From CAZFGK01 sp964518635 (GTDB lineage Bacteria; Zixibacteria; MSB-5A5; GN15; FEB-12): a DNA stretch of 64,000 nucleotides. The stretch covers positions 1 through 64,000 of the forward strand of contig CAZFGK010000012.1 in the NCBI GenBank assembly GCA_964518635.1, in the 5' to 3' direction. The notes beneath the pieces are model-generated. The model was not told where the DNA came from. It did no database searches and saw nothing but the letters and a program-made list of their open reading frames with translations. Below are positions 9,118-18,168 of the stretch, piece after piece (position 1 is the stretch's first letter; each line of letters begins with the position of its first letter). The translations under genes were made by a program, and so were the position numbers.

Positions 9118-9750
9118 CTATTCTATTTCTATCGGAATGATTTTGTGCCGCCGATTGCAGGCCGCCCAAAGTCGTTTCCCGTCATAGGTCAGTCCACATA
9201 TGGACGCATCTATCGGATACTGATCAATCAATCTTCCACTTTCTGGATCAATGCAGAACAGGAACTCCTGCTTGTCACTCTCTCCGGCATGCCAGAGATA
9301 GCGGCCGTCGGATGTCAGCCCGGAAGTTGTAGCACCAGTTGGGATTTCTTCCAACTCCTCGCCGCTATACTGATCGAACCGAATCACACTCTTGCGCACC
9401 CATGACTCTCGAAACCAATTGAGCCCGTCGGTACAGAGTCCTGAACATTTGTCGGTGGTTGTCAGTGATTTCCTGATCGCGCCGGTTGATGGATCAAGTT
9501 GATGAATTTTCAATTCATTCGGAGATGCCTGCCAGATTGAAGTGCCGTCAAATTCTGTATCGCATCCTGCATTCGGAATAGTGAACGACTTCTGAATCTC
9601 GCCAGTGATACTCAATTGATACAAGAGTTCAGTTTTGGCATCGTAATGCCAGAACCCATCCCCTGTCCAGGCAAGCCCACACTCATTTGTTCCCGGTGTG
9701 GGAAATCCGAGTGCTTCGTTGATGCGAATGGCTGTCATCGTTGTGCCCAT
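9118..9750 (-). CDS. Beta-propeller-like repeat protein (glutaminyl-cyclotransferase-like), unknown role
   Basis: 210 residues without a signal peptide. The sequence is made of 40-45-residue repeats built around G-L-x-x-D-G-x-x-L-W-x-A, seen as GLAWTGDGFWHY, GLCTDGLNWFRE, GLTSDGRYLWHA and GLTYDGKRLWAA, each followed by a strand mentioning a gradient of Asp/Ile/Pro. This resembles incomplete beta-propellers of the glutamine cyclotransferase or Vgb-like class. The gene starts six bases after the stop of the second mutase catalytic subunit and ends 17 bases before the B12 subunit start, so it sits inside the mutase operon. A cytosolic binding or regulatory role is possible; no function is claimed. 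Confidence 0.65.
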   Translation of the reverse strand: MGTTMTAIRINEALGFPTPGTNECGLAWTGDGFWHYDAKTELLYQLSITGEIQKSFTIPNAGCDTEFDGTSIWQASPNELKIHQLDPSTGAIRKSLTTTDKCSGLCTDGLNWFRESWVRKSVIRFDQYSGEELEEIPTGATTSGLTSDGRYLWHAGESDKQEFLFCIDPESGRLIDQYPIDASICGLTYDGKRLWAACNRRHKIIPIEIE

Positions 9751-9756
9751 GTGATT

Positions 9757-11445
9757 TTACGAAACCTGCATCGCCTGCGCGGATTCCGACCATTCCCCCC
9801 AGGTCGCGCGAAGAACATCACACATCTCACCGACGGTAGCATATTCACGGGCGCAGTCCATCATTGCTTCAAAGGTGTTTCCATCTCCCGCGGCAGCTTT
9901 GCTGAGTCGGTCGAGCGCAACCTGAACCGCGCCGTTATTGCGACGTTCTTTGACCTTCTTCAGATCAGCGATCTGACGGGGTTCGACGGTTCGGTCGATC
10001 TTGAGCACCGGAATATCGATGACTTCGTTTTCCATCACAAAATCATTCACACCGACAACGATTCGTTCTTTTGCTTCCAACTCCTGCTGATAGCGATAGG
10101 CGGAACGGGCCAGTTCACGCTGGAAGAAACCCTCTTCGATACAGGGAATCACGCCGCCGCGGCGATCGATCTCTTCGAAATATCGTTCAGCTTCGGCTTC
10201 CATTTTGTTGGTGAGTGACTCTACAAAATATGATCCACCGAGCGGATCGACCGTATTCACAACCCCCGTCTCATAGGCGATCACCTGCTGCGTGCGAAGG
10301 GCGATAAGTGCGGCTTTTTCAGAGGGGAGCGCAAGTGTTTCGTCCATTGAATTGGTATGCAGCGACTGTGTCCCACCCATGACACCGGCCAATGCCTGAA
10401 TCGCCGTACGGACGATATTATTCTCCGGCTGCTGCGCAGTGAGAGAGCAGCCCGCAGTCTGAGTGTGGAATCGCAGGAGCCAACTCTTCGGATTCTTCGC
10501 CCCATATTTGTAGCGCATCCGTTTGGCAAAAATACGACGAGCCGCGCGGTACTTGGCGATCTCTTCAAAAAAGTCTGAATGAGAATTGAAGAAGAATGAC
10601 AAACGCGGCGCAAAATCATCGACATTCAATCCCGCCTTGATCGCCTCTTCGATGTAACAGAAGCCATCGGCGAGAGTGAAAGCCAGCTCCTGCACCGCAG
10701 TAGATCCGGCCTCACGAATATGATAGCCGGAAATCGAAATCGTATTCCACTGCGGGACATTCTTGGTGCAAAACGCCATCATGTCAGTAATCAATCGCAC
10801 GGACGGCTGCGGCGGAAAGATATATTCTTTCTGCGCGATGTATTCCTTGAGAATATCGTTCTGGAGTGTGCCGCGTACTTTCGAAAATGGAACTCCCTGC
10901 TTTTCCGCGACGACAAAATACATGGCGAGGATCATCGAAGCCGGCGAATTGATCGTCATCGAAGTCGACACTTCGCCAAGATCAATCCCGCCGAAGATAA
11001 TCTCCATGTCAGCGAGGGTATCGACTGCGACGCCGCATTTGCCGACTTCACCGAGTGAACGGGGATGGTCGGAATCGTACCCCATGAGGGTCGGCAGATC
11101 AAAAGCGGTAGAAAGACCGGTCCCCCCTTGCTGCAGAATATACTTGAATCGTTCGTTGGTGTCGGCGGGGCTGCCCATACCGGCAAACTGACGCATCGTC
11201 CAGAATTTCGTGCGGTACATCGTATGATGCACGCCACGAGTGTAAGGGAATTCGCCGGGAAGCCAGATCTCTTCTGCGCTTTTGGCGTCGTTCTCGACGT
11301 CAAGCGGGGTGTAGAGTTCATTGATATCCATGCCGGAGACGGTGAAAAATCGGGGGAGTGATTTTTCTTTTCGTGTCTTTGCCGCGACGGTTTCCCACGT
11401 CTTAACACGCTCGGCCATCGCAGCTACAAATTGCTTATCGTACAC
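9757..11445 (-). CDS. Isobutyryl-CoA mutase-type catalytic subunit (methylmalonyl-CoA mutase family)
   Basis: 562 residues, a paralogue of the mutase at 1349-2923 with about 35 extra N-terminal residues. The two positions that separate mutase types are Phe87 in WTMRQFAGM (Tyr89 of methylmalonyl-CoA mutase) and Gln205 in KEYIAQKEYIF (Arg207). This Phe/Gln pair is the signature described for isobutyryl-CoA mutase IcmA, so interconversion of isobutyryl- and n-butyryl-CoA is predicted. The SISGYHIREAG histidine is kept (His242). The start is GTG at 11445 with AAGGAG six bases upstream. It is the first gene of the operon that continues through the B12 subunit and carboxylase genes. Confidence 0.85.
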   Translation of the reverse strand: MYDKQFVAAMAERVKTWETVAAKTRKEKSLPRFFTVSGMDINELYTPLDVENDAKSAEEIWLPGEFPYTRGVHHTMYRTKFWTMRQFAGMGSPADTNERFKYILQQGGTGLSTAFDLPTLMGYDSDHPRSLGEVGKCGVAVDTLADMEIIFGGIDLGEVSTSMTINSPASMILAMYFVVAEKQGVPFSKVRGTLQNDILKEYIAQKEYIFPPQPSVRLITDMMAFCTKNVPQWNTISISGYHIREAGSTAVQELAFTLADGFCYIEEAIKAGLNVDDFAPRLSFFFNSHSDFFEEIAKYRAARRIFAKRMRYKYGAKNPKSWLLRFHTQTAGCSLTAQQPENNIVRTAIQALAGVMGGTQSLHTNSMDETLALPSEKAALIALRTQQVIAYETGVVNTVDPLGGSYFVESLTNKMEAEAERYFEEIDRRGGVIPCIEEGFFQRELARSAYRYQQELEAKERIVVGVNDFVMENEVIDIPVLKIDRTVEPRQIADLKKVKERRNNGAVQVALDRLSKAAAGDGNTFEAMMDCAREYATVGEMCDVLRATWGEWSESAQAMQVS

Positions 11446-11729
11446 GTCGTCTCCTTACAGGGCATCAAAACCAGCTTGGCTGGTTGTCCCAATTTCGGTC
11501 ATAAAGAACCGCTCCACGAGCTGTCCGTGAAGATACTATCTCCGAAACGCCAGAACAACTCGAATTGGTTCATCCCTTTGGAAGATATGACGATTAGAGG
11601 GGTGCTCTTTCGCTTTCTACCTGTCGGGGAAAAGCTCTCCGACCGCAGGAGACCTTGCGTTGCAAGTATGCGATGCTATAGATTGTGGCGGTACAGGGTT
11701 ACATAGGTCTGACAAAGAATGGATGTGGG
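11446..11729. promoter_or_regulatory. Divergent intergenic region upstream of the mutase operon
   Basis: 284 bases separate the GTG start of the minus-strand mutase operon from the plus-strand membrane protein, so both promoters should lie here. A strong ribosome-binding site AAGGAG (minus strand) precedes the mutase GTG. I could not identify convincing -35/-10 pairs. A GCAGGAGACCT string at 11645-11655 resembles part of a B12 box but lacks the rest of a riboswitch. Confidence 0.4.
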
Positions 11730-12152
11730 ATGAATCATCAGGGAAGAGAAAGTCGCTCACGAGTCATTTGGCTCGTTGCAATGCAGGGTGCTAGTTTTGG
11801 ATTCGGAAGCGGTTTGTCGGGGTTGGTCTTGCGCGACACGATCAACTCGAACCTACCGTCACTCCTGTTCCTGGTCGGTGTCATTATGATGCTGCTTCTT
11901 TTCATTTCGGGGCTTCTCACGCAGGCAGCAAACGCTCACATATCCGGCAGTCCAAGTCCCATGAAGGCCAGAATTGTGACTATTGTCATGTGGCTACTCG
12001 GTGGAATGGCTATCGGACTTCTGTCTCGGTCGATAAGCCCGGGACTCTCATTCGATCTTCCGATGGTCTATCACTTTCTGTCTGTCGTAGTAGGTGCAGT
12101 CCTCGGACTCCTCCTCTCGCTCACTGTTCGAACGAGACAGGTCGCGGTATGA
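11730..12152 (+). CDS. Four-helix integral membrane protein, unknown function
   Basis: A 140-residue protein beginning MNHQGRESRSRV, with four hydrophobic segments at about residues 13-35, 40-62, 80-98 and 108-132 and basic loops. No family motif is recognised. The start at 11730 is chosen because it sits just before the first helix; a longer in-frame start at 11685 adds a polar tail. It is a lone plus-strand gene inserted between two minus-strand operons (recJ-meaB and the mutase operon) and is closed by its own terminator, which suggests an independent unit. Confidence 0.6.
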   Translation: MNHQGRESRSRVIWLVAMQGASFGFGSGLSGLVLRDTINSNLPSLLFLVGVIMMLLLFISGLLTQAANAHISGSPSPMKARIVTIVMWLLGGMAIGLLSRSISPGLSFDLPMVYHFLSVVVGAVLGLLLSLTVRTRQVAV

Positions 12153-12189
12153 TTGAAGTTACAGAATTGAATTGATTGAAGATGACTCT

Positions 12190-12228
12190 AGCCCCCCTGT
12201 GCTTACATGTACTTGGGGGCTTTTTTTT
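12190..12228 (+). terminator. Rho-independent terminator of the membrane protein gene
   Basis: AGCCCCC and GGGGGCT form a seven-pair stem around an 18-19-base loop, followed directly by eight T residues on the plus strand. It lies 38 bases after the stop of the plus-strand membrane protein gene. Confidence 0.75.
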
Positions 12229-12270
12229 GTCCATCTGCTCCCCCTACCCAGTTCGCCTACCCAAATCCCC

Positions 12271-13221
12271 TTACCGCTGATACGTAGCAAACAGCGTATC
12301 TGCCGCCCCCCAGGGGTCAGCTTTGCGTGAATGGACGGATTCTACTGCCTGACGGAGCGATTCGGTCCCGCCGATTTTATCCAGAAAATCCCGTTCAAAT
12401 CGTCCACGAACCGAGGACAAAATCATCCGCTCAATCTGTGCTTTCCGGTGCCGGTCAAACTCCCCGTTCGATCTTGCCCAGGTCAGATATTCATCAATTC
12501 CGGTCATCACCTGATCGACATTCTTTCTCGTCGTCGCTTCGGTCGGAATAATATGCGGACGCCATCCTCCGGGCTTCTCTTTGCGAACATCGAGGGTAAG
12601 CTTGAGTTCGGCGGCGAGACGTTCCGCCCCCGGGCGGTCGGCCTTGTTGATCAGAAAGATATCGCCGACCTCCATCAGCCCCGCTTTCATCGTCTGGACA
12701 GAATCCCCAGATTCCGGCACCAAGACCACCACGACTACATCGCAGGCATCGATAATATCAAGTTCCACCTGCCCGACACCGACGGTTTCAATCAGCGTAA
12801 TCGGAAATCCGAAGGCATCATAAACAACGGTCACATTGCTGGTTGCAGCGGCAAGTCCGCCACGAGCACCGCGGGTTGCCATCGAACGAAAGTAGACCGA
12901 ACCATCAGTCGGGAATTCATTCATCCGCACCCGATCCCCTAAAAGGGCACCACCCGTAAAAGGGGAACTCGGATCGACTGCCACAATCGCGACATCCTGA
13001 CCAGCGGCGAGGAAAAGATGCGTCATCGCATTGACGATAGTCGATTTCCCTGCACCTGGAGGACCAGTGATACCAATACGTATTGATCTTCCCGCCTTCT
13101 GATACAGAGCGGCGAGTTTGCTCTGCCAGTCATCCAGTTCATTCTCAATTTGCGTAATCAAGCGCGACAAAGTGCGAATATCCCGAGTGGTGGTCGCCTC
13201 GGCAAGAGCAGCGGAGGACAT
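12271..13221 (-). CDS. meaB: MeaB/ArgK-type GTPase, chaperone of B12 mutases
   Basis: 316 residues with the G-protein motifs of the MeaB family: Walker A GPPGAGKST at residues 53-61, the VDPSSPFTGGALLGDR segment, DxxG-equivalent ETVGVGQVELDI and NKAD for guanine recognition. MeaB gates AdoCbl loading and protects or reactivates methylmalonyl- and isobutyryl-CoA mutases, so it fits the two mutases nearby. It begins four bases after the recJ stop and is probably translated from the recJ transcript, separate from the mutase operon that starts at 11445. Confidence 0.93.
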   Translation of the reverse strand: MSSAALAEATTTRDIRTLSRLITQIENELDDWQSKLAALYQKAGRSIRIGITGPPGAGKSTIVNAMTHLFLAAGQDVAIVAVDPSSPFTGGALLGDRVRMNEFPTDGSVYFRSMATRGARGGLAAATSNVTVVYDAFGFPITLIETVGVGQVELDIIDACDVVVVVLVPESGDSVQTMKAGLMEVGDIFLINKADRPGAERLAAELKLTLDVRKEKPGGWRPHIIPTEATTRKNVDQVMTGIDEYLTWARSNGEFDRHRKAQIERMILSSVRGRFERDFLDKIGGTESLRQAVESVHSRKADPWGAADTLFATYQR

Positions 13222-13224
13222 GCT

Positions 13225-14955
13225 TTAGATTCCTACTCCGGATGGGCGAAGATCACGCAGACGAATCTGAATACGGGTGATATCGTTGTAGGTGTTGTAT
13301 TCAATCGTATAGACCAGATCAATCAGCGCGCCGTTTACGGGAATCGCCCGCTTGAGTTCACCGAGTCCAAAGCCAATCGCATCGAATACTGCATCCCCTT
13401 TACGAAGGCGCAACCTGAGATGATTACTCCCGACGATATTCGGCTCTCCCAGAATTTCGACATTACGAGTCATAAACACCGGTCGCATGTTCTGTGGTCC
13501 GAAAGGAGAGAATGACTCCATATGAGTCATGAAAGTATCATTGATCGAGTTAAGCTCGACTTCGGCATCAATATGCAACTTCGGAATGATATCATCCGCA
13601 CTCAATGTCTGCAGCGAGACCGCCATGAACTTTTCACGAAATGCCGGAATGTTTTCCGGTTTGATCGAAAGCCCGGCGGCGTATTTATGTCCGCCGTATC
13701 GCTCAAGCAGCGACTCGCATTCTTTTAATGCTTCGCAGAGGTGAAAACCCGGAATCGAACGTGCTGAACCCTTCGCTTCACCATCGGTGATAGCGATCAT
13801 GACGGTCGGTAGATGATATCGCTCGACAAGACGACTGGCGACAATTCCGATCACCCCCTGATGCCACCCTTCTCCAGAGAGAACGATCGCGCGGTCATTG
13901 ACCAGATCGACCATTTCATCTATTTGAGCGAGTGCTTCTCGAAGCGTATGCTCGTCGATCTCTTTGCGACGTTTGTTTTCACTTTCAAGGGTACGGGCAA
14001 TTCCATTGGCGACGGTCTCATCACGAGTAGAAAGCAAACGGATCGCCGCGGTGGCATCCCCGAGCCGTCCGAGGGCGTTGATTCGCGGTGCGAGAATGAA
14101 TACGGCATGACCGGTCGAAATATCTTTGCCAAGCAATCCGGAGATATTGGCGAGAGATTTGAGACCCGGTTTTGCGGTGCGTGAAATCTGACGCAACCCA
14201 AAATAGGTCAGCAGTCGATTCTCTCCGACTAGCGGGACGATATCGGCGGATGTGCCGAGCGCGACAAGATCGAGATGCTCCATCAGATCCCGATCATCCT
14301 GATTGAGTCGTTTGAATAATGCCTGCGCAAATTTGAAAGCCACGCCAACACCGGCGAGCTCTCCACCATAGGTGCAACCGGGCTGTTTCGGATTGACAAT
14401 CGCGTATGCTTCCGGAACCACACTCCCCGGCTCATGGTGATCGGTGATCACCACTTCGATACCAAGTGATTTCGCGTAGGCGACCTCTTCGACCGCAGTG
14501 ATGCCGGTATCGACGGTCACAATCAATCGGACATTCTGTGATTTTGCTTCGTCGATCCCCTCGACAGAGAGGCCGTACCCTTCCACCAGACGATTCGGCA
14601 GATAATAGACTACCTGCGCACCGAGACGATTGAGTGAAAGATAGAGAAGCGTGGTCGCAGTGATGCCATCCACGTCGTAGTCGCCGTAGATCATCACCTT
14701 CTCATTCGACATAAGCGCAGCAACCACTCGCTCGACTGCCAGATCCATTCCTTTCATCGTGAAGGGATCTTTCAAGGCAGTGAGACTTGGCTGCAGGAAT
14801 GCATCAACCTGTCCAGCTTCTTCAAGCCCGCGGTTGAGCAGAATTGAGGCGATGGCATACGGCACACCAGTGGCCTGTGCGAGTGCAGTCACTCGAGTAC
14901 GGTCTGGAGATGGAGCTAACACCCAACGCTGTTGGATTCGCCCGATATTCATCAT
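13225..14955 (-). CDS. recJ: Single-stranded-DNA-specific exonuclease RecJ
   Basis: About 576 residues. The DHH-phosphoesterase motifs are clear: DYDVDG at residues 92-97, a VDTG motif, ITDHHEPG, and the DHHA1-domain GGHKYAAG near residue 420, followed by an OB-like C-terminal region. It is the 5'-3' ssDNA exonuclease of repair and recombination. The start at 14955 is chosen because GGGAGG lies six bases upstream on the minus strand and because the frame further upstream runs into the 3' end of the RNase P RNA gene; a neighbouring ATG at 14952 is also possible. Confidence 0.92.
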   Translation of the reverse strand: MMNIGRIQQRWVLAPSPDRTRVTALAQATGVPYAIASILLNRGLEEAGQVDAFLQPSLTALKDPFTMKGMDLAVERVVAALMSNEKVMIYGDYDVDGITATTLLYLSLNRLGAQVVYYLPNRLVEGYGLSVEGIDEAKSQNVRLIVTVDTGITAVEEVAYAKSLGIEVVITDHHEPGSVVPEAYAIVNPKQPGCTYGGELAGVGVAFKFAQALFKRLNQDDRDLMEHLDLVALGTSADIVPLVGENRLLTYFGLRQISRTAKPGLKSLANISGLLGKDISTGHAVFILAPRINALGRLGDATAAIRLLSTRDETVANGIARTLESENKRRKEIDEHTLREALAQIDEMVDLVNDRAIVLSGEGWHQGVIGIVASRLVERYHLPTVMIAITDGEAKGSARSIPGFHLCEALKECESLLERYGGHKYAAGLSIKPENIPAFREKFMAVSLQTLSADDIIPKLHIDAEVELNSINDTFMTHMESFSPFGPQNMRPVFMTRNVEILGEPNIVGSNHLRLRLRKGDAVFDAIGFGLGELKRAIPVNGALIDLVYTIEYNTYNDITRIQIRLRDLRPSGVGI

Positions 14956-14982
14956 GTCTCGCCTCCCGAAGGATGGAGGCAT

Positions 14983-15356
14983 CGAAACGCAGGGGGATAA
15001 GCCGAGTTCTGTGCTCTTGCGAGTACCAGTCATTTCTCTGGGCCGACCATTACTGATCGGCTCATGCAGCCTACCCGAAACTCAAACGGGGCGAATCAAC
15101 CCCTTGTTTCTGCTTGGCCTTGCTCCGAGTGGGGGTTACCGCCAAATCACTCTCGTGATTCAGCCGTGGTCTCTTACACCGCGGTTTCACCCTTACCTGA
15201 TTTTTCAATCAGGCGGTCTGTTTTCTGTGGCCCGTTCCGTTGACTTACGCCACCCCGGGGTTACCGGGCACTCTGATTCTGTGGAGCTCGGACTTTCCTC
15301 ACTCTATGACGGACGAAATTACCGTATAAAGCGCGACTGATTCCTCCTGCGGTTCG
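14983..15356 (-). ncRNA. rnpB: RNase P RNA (type A)
   Basis: The minus strand carries the conserved blocks of bacterial RNase P RNA in order: GAGGAAAGTCCGAGCTCC, a GTGCCCGGTAAC-type P3/P4 neighbour, GGGTGAAACCGCGGTG with AAGAGACCAC, GGCGGTAACCCCC, GGAGCAAGGCCAAG, GGGTAGGC and ACAGAACTCGGCTTAT. The termini are set by the P1 helix: CGAACCGCAGG at the 5' end (15356) pairs with CCTGCGTTTCG at the 3' end (14983) with a single mismatch. This gives about 374 nt, normal for this ribozyme, which matures tRNA 5' ends. It lies between guaB and recJ on their strand. Confidence 0.95.
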
Positions 15357-15403
15357 TTGCCTTCGTTTATTAACAACAACTATCTACTTGTTCATGCTAT
15401 CGC

Positions 15404-16867
15404 CTAGAAATTCCGGCGATAGTTTGGTGCCTCTTTGGTAATCGGCACCGAATGCGGATGTGACTCGACCACCCCAGCGGAGGTGATTCGCACAATCCGC
15501 GCTTTTTGCTGAAGCTCGGCAATCGAGGCCGCGCCGCACAATCCCATTCCTGCTCGCAAGCCACCAACCAACTGATAGACCAGCTCGCTCATCTTCCCTT
15601 TGAATGGGACACGCCCTTCAACCCCTTCGGGGACGAACTTTCCACTATCAGTTTCCTGATCCTGAAAATAGCGATCAGCTGATCCCTGCGCCATCGCGCC
15701 AGCTGATCCCATTCCACGATACACTTTGAAGGAGCGACCTTCGAATAAAACAGTCTCCCCCGGCGATTCTTCCGTTCCGGCAAGAAGTGATCCGATCATC
15801 ACGGCATTCGCGCCACAGGCAATCGCCTTGGTGATATCTCCGGAATAACGAATGCCGCCGTCGGCAATCACCGGGATTCCTTTTTTCGCGGCAGCTTCAA
15901 TCGCCCAGAAGATCGCACTCACCTGCGGCATCCCCGCACCAGTGACAATTCGTGTCGTGCAGATAGATCCGGGGCCGATACCGACTTTCACCGAATCCGC
16001 ACCGGCATCAATAAGTGCCTGGGTCCCATCAGTGGTGGCGACATTTCCGGCCAGAATCGGAATCTTGAATCTCTTTTTCAATTCACGAACCGTCGAGAGG
16101 ACTCCCTCACTATGTCCATGCGAACTATCGACGACAAGCATATCAACACCCGCTGCGATCAGCCCTTCAACGCGTTGAATCGTATCGCCGCTCACGCCGA
16201 CTGCCGCTGCAACACGCAGACGACCTCGGTCATCGACACAGGCGCGAGGGTATTGAATCTTCTTGGTAATATCCTTGACCGTGATCATCCCCTTCAGATT
16301 GAACTGAGAGTCGACAATCAGGAGTTTTTCGATCCGATGTTTATGCAGAAGTGTCTTGGCGGTCTCCATCTCGACACCTTCGAGAACGGTCACCAGATTC
16401 TCTTTAGTCATGACATCGGCAATCGGAACGGAGGTATCTTTGACAAAACGAAGATCACGGTTGGTAAGAATCCCGACCAGTTTCCCACTCTGCGTGATCG
16501 GGATTCCTGATATCGAGAATTTCTTCATCAGGCCAAGGGCGTCTTTAACTGTCCGATCAGGCGGCAGCGTGATCGGATCAACTATCATCCCCGATTCAGA
16601 TCGCTTGACCTTGTCGACTTCATTCGCCTGATCGACGGGAGAGAGATTCTTGTGCAGGACTCCAATGCCCCCCTCACGCGCCAGAGCAATTGCAAGAGCC
16701 GCCTCGGTGACGGTGTCCATCGCGGCGGAGAGAACCGGAATATTGAGCGTGATTCCGGGGGCGATATTCGCGCGGACATCGACATCTTTGGGGACAACTG
16801 TCGAATAGCCCGGCACAAGAAGGATATCGTCGAATGTCAGCGCGTCATTGGGGAGAAGTGTCGCCAT
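15404..16867 (-). CDS. guaB: Inosine-5'-monophosphate dehydrogenase
   Basis: 487 residues, full length. The TIM barrel is split by two CBS domains (about residues 93-205). The catalytic loop GIGPGSICTTRIVTGAG contains the nucleophile Cys303. The substrate segment IADGGIRYSGDITKA and the flap MGSAGAMAQGSADRY are present. It makes XMP from IMP, the first committed step of GMP synthesis, with NAD. The gene ends 48 bases before the 5' end of rnpB, with a 122-base gap to the zinc-ribbon gene upstream. Confidence 0.95.
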   Translation of the reverse strand: MATLLPNDALTFDDILLVPGYSTVVPKDVDVRANIAPGITLNIPVLSAAMDTVTEAALAIALAREGGIGVLHKNLSPVDQANEVDKVKRSESGMIVDPITLPPDRTVKDALGLMKKFSISGIPITQSGKLVGILTNRDLRFVKDTSVPIADVMTKENLVTVLEGVEMETAKTLLHKHRIEKLLIVDSQFNLKGMITVKDITKKIQYPRACVDDRGRLRVAAAVGVSGDTIQRVEGLIAAGVDMLVVDSSHGHSEGVLSTVRELKKRFKIPILAGNVATTDGTQALIDAGADSVKVGIGPGSICTTRIVTGAGMPQVSAIFWAIEAAAKKGIPVIADGGIRYSGDITKAIACGANAVMIGSLLAGTEESPGETVLFEGRSFKVYRGMGSAGAMAQGSADRYFQDQETDSGKFVPEGVEGRVPFKGKMSELVYQLVGGLRAGMGLCGAASIAELQQKARIVRITSAGVVESHPHSVPITKEAPNYRRNF

Positions 16868-16989
16868 CGGGTTTGATCCCTACCTTTCCGGTTGTCGTGT
16901 AGAAACCGGATGATTGTAGCAGAGTTCCCGCAAGGAAACAGAACCAATCAATTGATCAAGATTATTGAAATAGGATATGAACACAGGGC

Positions 16990-17727
16990 TCAATTTGACT
17001 CCTCATCCCAATAGAGAAGTGACCCGCAGGAATCACAGGTGAAGATCCGATCATTGCGCATAATCTCCTGCACACGACGCGGGGTGAGGGCTTTGAAACA
17101 GGTCCCACAGGCACGTTTCCGAACCGGATTGACCACTTTTGCTCCCGGCCCTTTCCCTTTGCGGACTCGTTCATAGGTCGCAAAGCTCGGCTTCGGAATG
17201 GTCACAACTACTTCATTACGCTGCACTTGCTTGCCGCTGACTTTTTCGCCGATGCTGTCGACTCGCTGCTGAAGATTGGAGAGTTCCTTTTCGTTTTTCT
17301 CACGAACAGTTTTCTCGGTTTCAGACATCGTTTCGATTTCACGTTCAAGTGAAGTGATCTGATCGATCGTCTGCAGCAGAGTAGTCTCGTTCGTTGAAAC
17401 AAAAGCGTTCACTGCATCAATACTTGCAATCAGGGCATCGTATTCTTTGTTGGTCTTAATCGCAGTCATCTGCGATTTGTACTTGGTGAGTTCCTGCTCT
17501 TTTGACTTGATATCAAGTTCGAGCGATTTCTGGCGGAGTTTCGCCTCTTCGAGCATCTGCTTCGCGTTGGTCAGACGACCGGTGATATCCGTGATCTCCC
17601 TGCGAAGATTCGCCATCATGTCAGGCAGGTATGCCTTGGATCGTTCCAGTTCCCCGAGGTCGTAATCGATTGATTGTAGTTTCAACAGTAATTCAAGATC
17701 AGGCAGCATCGGGGACGTAACCTCCAT
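16990..17727 (-). CDS. C4 zinc-ribbon coiled-coil protein (COG1579 type)
   Basis: 245 residues. Residues 10-180 are a long heptad-rich coiled coil with many Lys/Glu/Gln. The C terminus is a four-cysteine zinc ribbon: Cys207-x2-Cys210 and Cys231-x2-Cys234, with 'LTPRRVQEIMRNDRI' between. This matches the widespread bacterial COG1579 family of putative nucleic-acid-binding proteins; its exact role is unknown. The start at 17727 has GGAG five bases upstream. It is often found near division and tRNA genes; here tRNA genes lie upstream. Confidence 0.8.
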   Translation of the reverse strand: MEVTSPMLPDLELLLKLQSIDYDLGELERSKAYLPDMMANLRREITDITGRLTNAKQMLEEAKLRQKSLELDIKSKEQELTKYKSQMTAIKTNKEYDALIASIDAVNAFVSTNETTLLQTIDQITSLEREIETMSETEKTVREKNEKELSNLQQRVDSIGEKVSGKQVQRNEVVVTIPKPSFATYERVRKGKGPGAKVVNPVRKRACGTCFKALTPRRVQEIMRNDRIFTCDSCGSLLYWDEESN

Positions 17728-18068
17728 GTGGGCTCCTTAGGCGAGGGGAATCAGAACTAAATATTTTTTGATTTGAGGGGAGAAAGAAAGCGGAGTGAGT
17801 GTGGCCGATACAAAAAACGCATCCCGAGGTAGTTCCTGCGGAATGCGTACTCATTCGAGTCGTAGTTGCCTTTGCTCCGGCACGGCTGGTTGTCCCAGCA
17901 CGGAATGTCCGGCGCGGTTTTGGCATCTGCTTCTGTTTCGGCGATTGGTGCGCGGTCATCTCCACTGCGGAATTATTCTTCTCTTCCTGGCTTCTCGTCC
18001 TGCGCGATTACTCGCGGTACGACTAAATTCACTTTTCAAATCGGTGACGTGTCACCGATATAAATATC
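17728..18068. other. Intergenic region without a convincing gene
   Basis: 341 bases between the zinc-ribbon gene and tRNA-Val. Several short frames exist on both strands, but none has a ribosome-binding site or family pattern. An inverted repeat ATCGGTGAC-GT-GTCACCGAT (18040-18059) lies about ten bases past the tRNA-Val 3' end and may end or process the tRNA transcript. Nothing else is recognised. Confidence 0.4.
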
Positions 18069-18142
<74 letters not shown>

Positions 18143-18168
18143 GCTTGAAATCGGGTATGCGGCAAGTC

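Noticed and set aside
11645..11655. B12-box-like string GCAGGAGACCT upstream of the plus-strand membrane gene
   Set aside because: The other cobalamin-riboswitch elements, including the GCAACTGT-type block and the upstream GGGAA...GGTG box, were not found in the expected order, and the downstream gene is not a B12 transporter or synthesis gene.
14956..15033. Longer recJ N terminus
   Set aside because: The extension reads through the 3' end of the RNase P RNA gene, and a good ribosome-binding site supports the start at 14955.
14759..15340. 193-codon plus-strand frame across the recJ/rnpB region
   Set aside because: It lies antisense to recJ and rnpB and is explained by those genes.
11467..17895. 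Shared 14-bp string GGCTGGTTGTCCCA at about 11.48 and 17.88 kb
   Set aside because: Too short and isolated, with no further repeat or symmetry around either copy; likely chance.
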